A stretch of DNA of 64,000 bases, from positions 17,534,501-17,598,500 of the forward strand of contig CM052360.1 of NCBI GenBank assembly GCA_028551475.1, in the 5' to 3' direction. Source of the DNA: Casuarina equisetifolia. Its lineage: Eukaryota > Streptophyta > Magnoliopsida > Fagales > Casuarinaceae. The position numbers were made by a program, and so were the translations under genes. Within the stretch, counting starts at the first letter, position 1; each line of letters begins with the position of its first letter. Below, piece by piece: positions 60,926 through 64,000 of the stretch. The notes below the pieces were generated by a model. It was not told the DNA's origin, did not search any database, and was given only the letters and a program-made list of their open reading frames with translations.

Positions 60926-63403
60926 ATAAGTTATCCAATTTGTTTACATAAACCTGTATATTATTATTGTACAGCATCTGGAAGTTTCATGATCTTTTGA
61001 ATACTACTTCTGGACAGCTAATTTGGTGTTATTATCTTAATCATATTAAGTTCTTCACCTCAGTTGATACTCCAGTAGGTTCGTGTCTTCCATTCTTGCT
61101 CTTCCCCTTTCAATATTTCGTATGGATATATGACTTATCAACCTTGTGGTTAGTATTGGCTTACAGTTTTGAAATGGGAGACCATTCTATTTCGCAAATA
61201 TTTTTGAAAGTAAAGCATTTCCAGAAACTGAAACTTTAATAGGAGCTGGCCATTTGAGTATGTAACTCCTACAGGTTTTTCTTTTCTTTTCTTTTTCTTT
61301 TTTCTTTTCAACTATCTTTCCTTCCGCATTCAATATTAATTGGCATCTCAGTTTATCACAACTGGGGCATATGGTCTTCAATTTTACAAGAAGTAGGCAT
61401 GTATTTGAAAATTCAAGACTTTGCAAAAGTTCAGAGTTACATAAGTTTGAATGCCAAAACCTCAGCTTGGAAGTTATTGCTGGAAAAATGAGCTAGCAAG
61501 TTTGTTGCTAACATTTCTTATTTGTAAGTAGTGTTGATGGAGGATTATAGATATGTCTTGACATTTGTTATTTTGAAATGGTACCGGGGAAAAAAAACGC
61601 TATTATTTTTGTCTTCTTGTTACAAGGATTTGCACGCTCAGAATGTACACTACAGTAATTTGCGAACTCTTAACATATTATCTCTGGCCTGATGTCACCT
61701 AGGACAAAGGTCTGCAACACCTTATTGTTGTTGGACTACTGCAATAAGGTGAGTCTGAGGATAATTGGTAGTGAAATTTTTAGAAAGATCTGGCCTTTGA
61801 AGGTCTGGAACATGGCACGGTAGACTCCTAAGGAGGACTTGTGAGTCAGATTGGACCTGAAAAGATTGATATTTTGAGAGTTTTAAGGACTGGAAAGATA
61901 ATTTTTGGTTTCTAGAAGTTTTCTTTCTCGTGGCAGATATCTAGAGAATATTACTATCCTCTGGGTAGAAAAGACTGAAAAAATTGGTTGTGTTAAGGTT
62001 TGTTAGTGGGAGTGATAAGATGGGATGTTTTGGAGGTAAGTGCCAATGAGAAAAACAAGAAGTAAAACATGGTTCAAGGCTATGAAACATGACTCAGGAA
62101 GAGTAGCAGATGTGATTCTTTGGGTTCGGGGGCTGGTAAGAGGTGGGTGTGCTCGGTTTCTATCTGATGATTTTTAAGTGATATAAAGTTTCTGTGGAGG
62201 TTTTAAAAGATGGAGAGAAAGAAGGTAGATTTAGGTTTCACACTTAATATACCTTAACATTCAATACCTTGCTTTTATTTTTTCTTTATGACACCAGACA
62301 AATGTCAAGTTATGGCTAATATGCCCTCATCAACGAAAGCTCTAGTCATGTACCAAAATTTAGAAGTCCAGAAGTACACTTGGCCCCGACAAAAAAAATA
62401 AAGAAAAACAGAATCTTACCACCAGCATCATGGTGTTTAAATTTTTGTGAGTTGCTCCTATGAACACCGTATTTCTGTGAGAAATGCCACCCTGAGGTGT
62501 TTTAATTGTTATGTCAAGATGCTTGCAAGATTGTTTAACTGTAAATATGCATTGGATGTTTGTGGGACGAGTTGATAAATGCAGAATCTCCTTGTGCATT
62601 ACTGAATGATTTTGCAAACTGAAAGTTTCTATCTTTTGTGAAGATCAAGATACATATTAACAGTCCCTTAGGCTATGCTTGCAGTCCGTCATTGTAGACA
62701 CTCAGGTTTTGAGTTCTTTCCTTGACCATGGCATATGTGACCCAAGCGAGTCTCTTTGCTGTCTTTTCTTGTTTATCTACTCATCCTTTTTCATATGAGA
62801 CTCAAAAAATTTGCTGCTCCTCAATGAAGGTCATTTTTTCTAATTATCCATCGACTTAGCGGCCTTTGGTTTTTGAAATACAGCTCTTCAACGTCTGCTA
62901 TGAAGCCTTCTTTTTGGTTCCTTCTACCCTTTGTGAAAACTTCAAAACTAGCCTATCTTATTCTGCTCCAGAATTTGTTAATAGCATTTGCATGTTTTGC
63001 TATATAAACTTAAACAGCATTTAGAGGAGTAAGGTTTTCAGAACCATCCATTCTGTAAATATTATCAGGACATAAAATAGCCACAGGACAGAGTTGTAAA
63101 GAAAGAAGGCAATAGTCCAATTTTTATCTGTATAGGTATCTCGACTAATTGGTAATAGATATACAAATGGAGAAAAAGAGAAACAAAAAATCCTTCTTGT
63201 GAATGCAATATGTAATAGATGATGTTCCTCTAACATACACCATTTTGTAAATATGGCTTCTGTAGTTACGAATTTGTTGTTCGAATATGTGAAGTGGGGG
63301 TTTTCTGCGTAGAGATAGGACCCTGTAATCTGGATTCTTCTGGGTGCTTTCTATTTTCAGTATCCAACTGCATAATTTGGTATTTTGACTGCCTGTGCTT
63401 GGA
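60926..63403. other. Intergenic DNA between convergent genes
   Basis: 3'UTRs of the basic-protein gene (+) and of the dioxygenase gene (-) should lie at the two ends. Between them I see only AT-rich DNA with TTTTC runs (61275-61305) and short chance frames. No RNA gene or transposon was recognised. Confidence 0.55.
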
Positions 63404-64000
63404 CTAAAGGAGAAATCTTGTAAGACCTACTTTGTGGCCCCTTTTTTTCACATCTTCTTGTATTTGGCTCCGATACTCTCCAAACGTGAACCGTCTATAG
63501 ATTGAGGGTTCTCTGCAACTCGCAATTAAAGAATCATAGGAAGGGCAAAGGAAGTATGCTATCGAGTATCTCTCCGTCTTCGTGTTAACCATCACCTTGT
63601 GCTCCACGCTTTTGTATTCGTTATTGCTCCACGCCTGTAATTTTAGTTGCCAAGTTGATGACTAATAAATGGCTAAAAATATAGAATATAGAAAACAGAA
63701 TATAGAGTATAGAACATAGAATATATAGAAAACATAGTTCATATATTCTGGAGAATGTGACTATTTCCGATTGATGTAGAGGCGTCCCGCAATCTCGGGC
63801 ATGATGCTCCTAGGCAAACATGATTCTGGTTCTTTGTTTGACTTGGACCCACATTTGCTTTTCGTATGATTGTAATAGCGTCAAAGAGGGATCAGGACTT
63901 GTTACCTGAAATAGATCTCCAATGTTTACGACTAGAGCATCTTTGCTGGGCTCAACAGCCACCCATTGGGAATCTTTCATGAGCTGAAGTCCCCCAACTT
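63404..64000 (-). CDS. 2-oxoglutarate/Fe(II) dioxygenase, gibberellin 2-oxidase 8-like (3' part)
   Basis: The last two exons on the minus strand: 64000-63906 (running off the window) and 63634-63404, with intron 63905-63635 (ctatttcag|gtaaca ... attacag|gcgtgg). The joined part reads VGGLQLMKDSQWVAVEP, ALVVNIGDLFQ, AWSNNEYKSVEHKVM, ERYSIAYFLCPSYDS, EPSIYRRFTFGEYR, and ends GHKVGLTRFLL. The His in SVEHKVM is the distal iron ligand and RYS is the 2-oxoglutarate-binding RxS motif; the HxD ligands lie outside the window. The C-terminus most resembles C20-type gibberellin 2-oxidases such as Arabidopsis GA2ox8 (memory-based), which inactivate gibberellin precursors by 2-beta hydroxylation. Another related dioxygenase subfamily remains possible. 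Confidence 0.8.

Overview
This is nuclear DNA from a flowering plant, most likely a eudicot. It is AT-rich, with intron-split genes (GT/AG borders), introns up to about 5.4 kb, an intronless DYW-type PPR gene, and relics of Ty1/copia, Ty3/gypsy, TRIM and caulimovirid-like elements. I cannot name the species.

Layout: (1) 1-2813, the 3' end of a leucine-rich-repeat receptor pseudokinase (+). (2) 5788-8019, a complete single-exon PPR-DYW RNA-editing factor (+). (3) about 8880-11400, a repeat island in which the 3' end of a Ty3/gypsy chromovirus (-) abuts a decayed caulimovirid-like reverse transcriptase region (+). (4) 13295-41585, a 28-kb, 19-exon ARF GTPase-activating protein gene of the AGD2/AGD4 type (BAR, PH, ArfGAP, ankyrin). 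I could join every exon by eye into one uninterrupted frame of 782 codons. (5) 43154-47697, a 4.5-kb spacer holding an intact RNase H-like ORF preceded by three different tandem-repeat arrays, then an intron-containing broken fragment of a delta-COP (coatomer) gene. (6) 47698-56976, a second, 5'-truncated, broken copy of the 3' half of the ARF-GAP gene. (7) 59862-60925, a two-exon gene for a small basic, probably nuclear, plant protein of unknown function (+). (8) 63404-64000, the last two exons of a gibberellin 2-oxidase-like dioxygenase (-), cut by the window edge.

The main structural event is a tandem duplication running from intron 10 of the ARF-GAP gene to beyond its 3' end (28982-43153 copied as 47698-56976). 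The left flank of copy 1 (intact exons 1-10) and the right flank of copy 2 (a minus-strand reading frame running across the border) both look ancestral. This places the spacer, with its RNase H ORF and captured delta-COP piece, at the duplication junction. Copy 2 lacks the BAR exons and both exons upstream of the last ankyrin exon, and it carries a frameshift and a lost splice acceptor. Its ArfGAP zinc-finger exon is still open.

The genes do not form an operon-like unit. The receptor pseudokinase and the ARF-GAP are close neighbours in Arabidopsis too, as I remember it (At1g10850/At1g10870), so the window probably holds an old syntenic block with the PPR gene and repeats between them.
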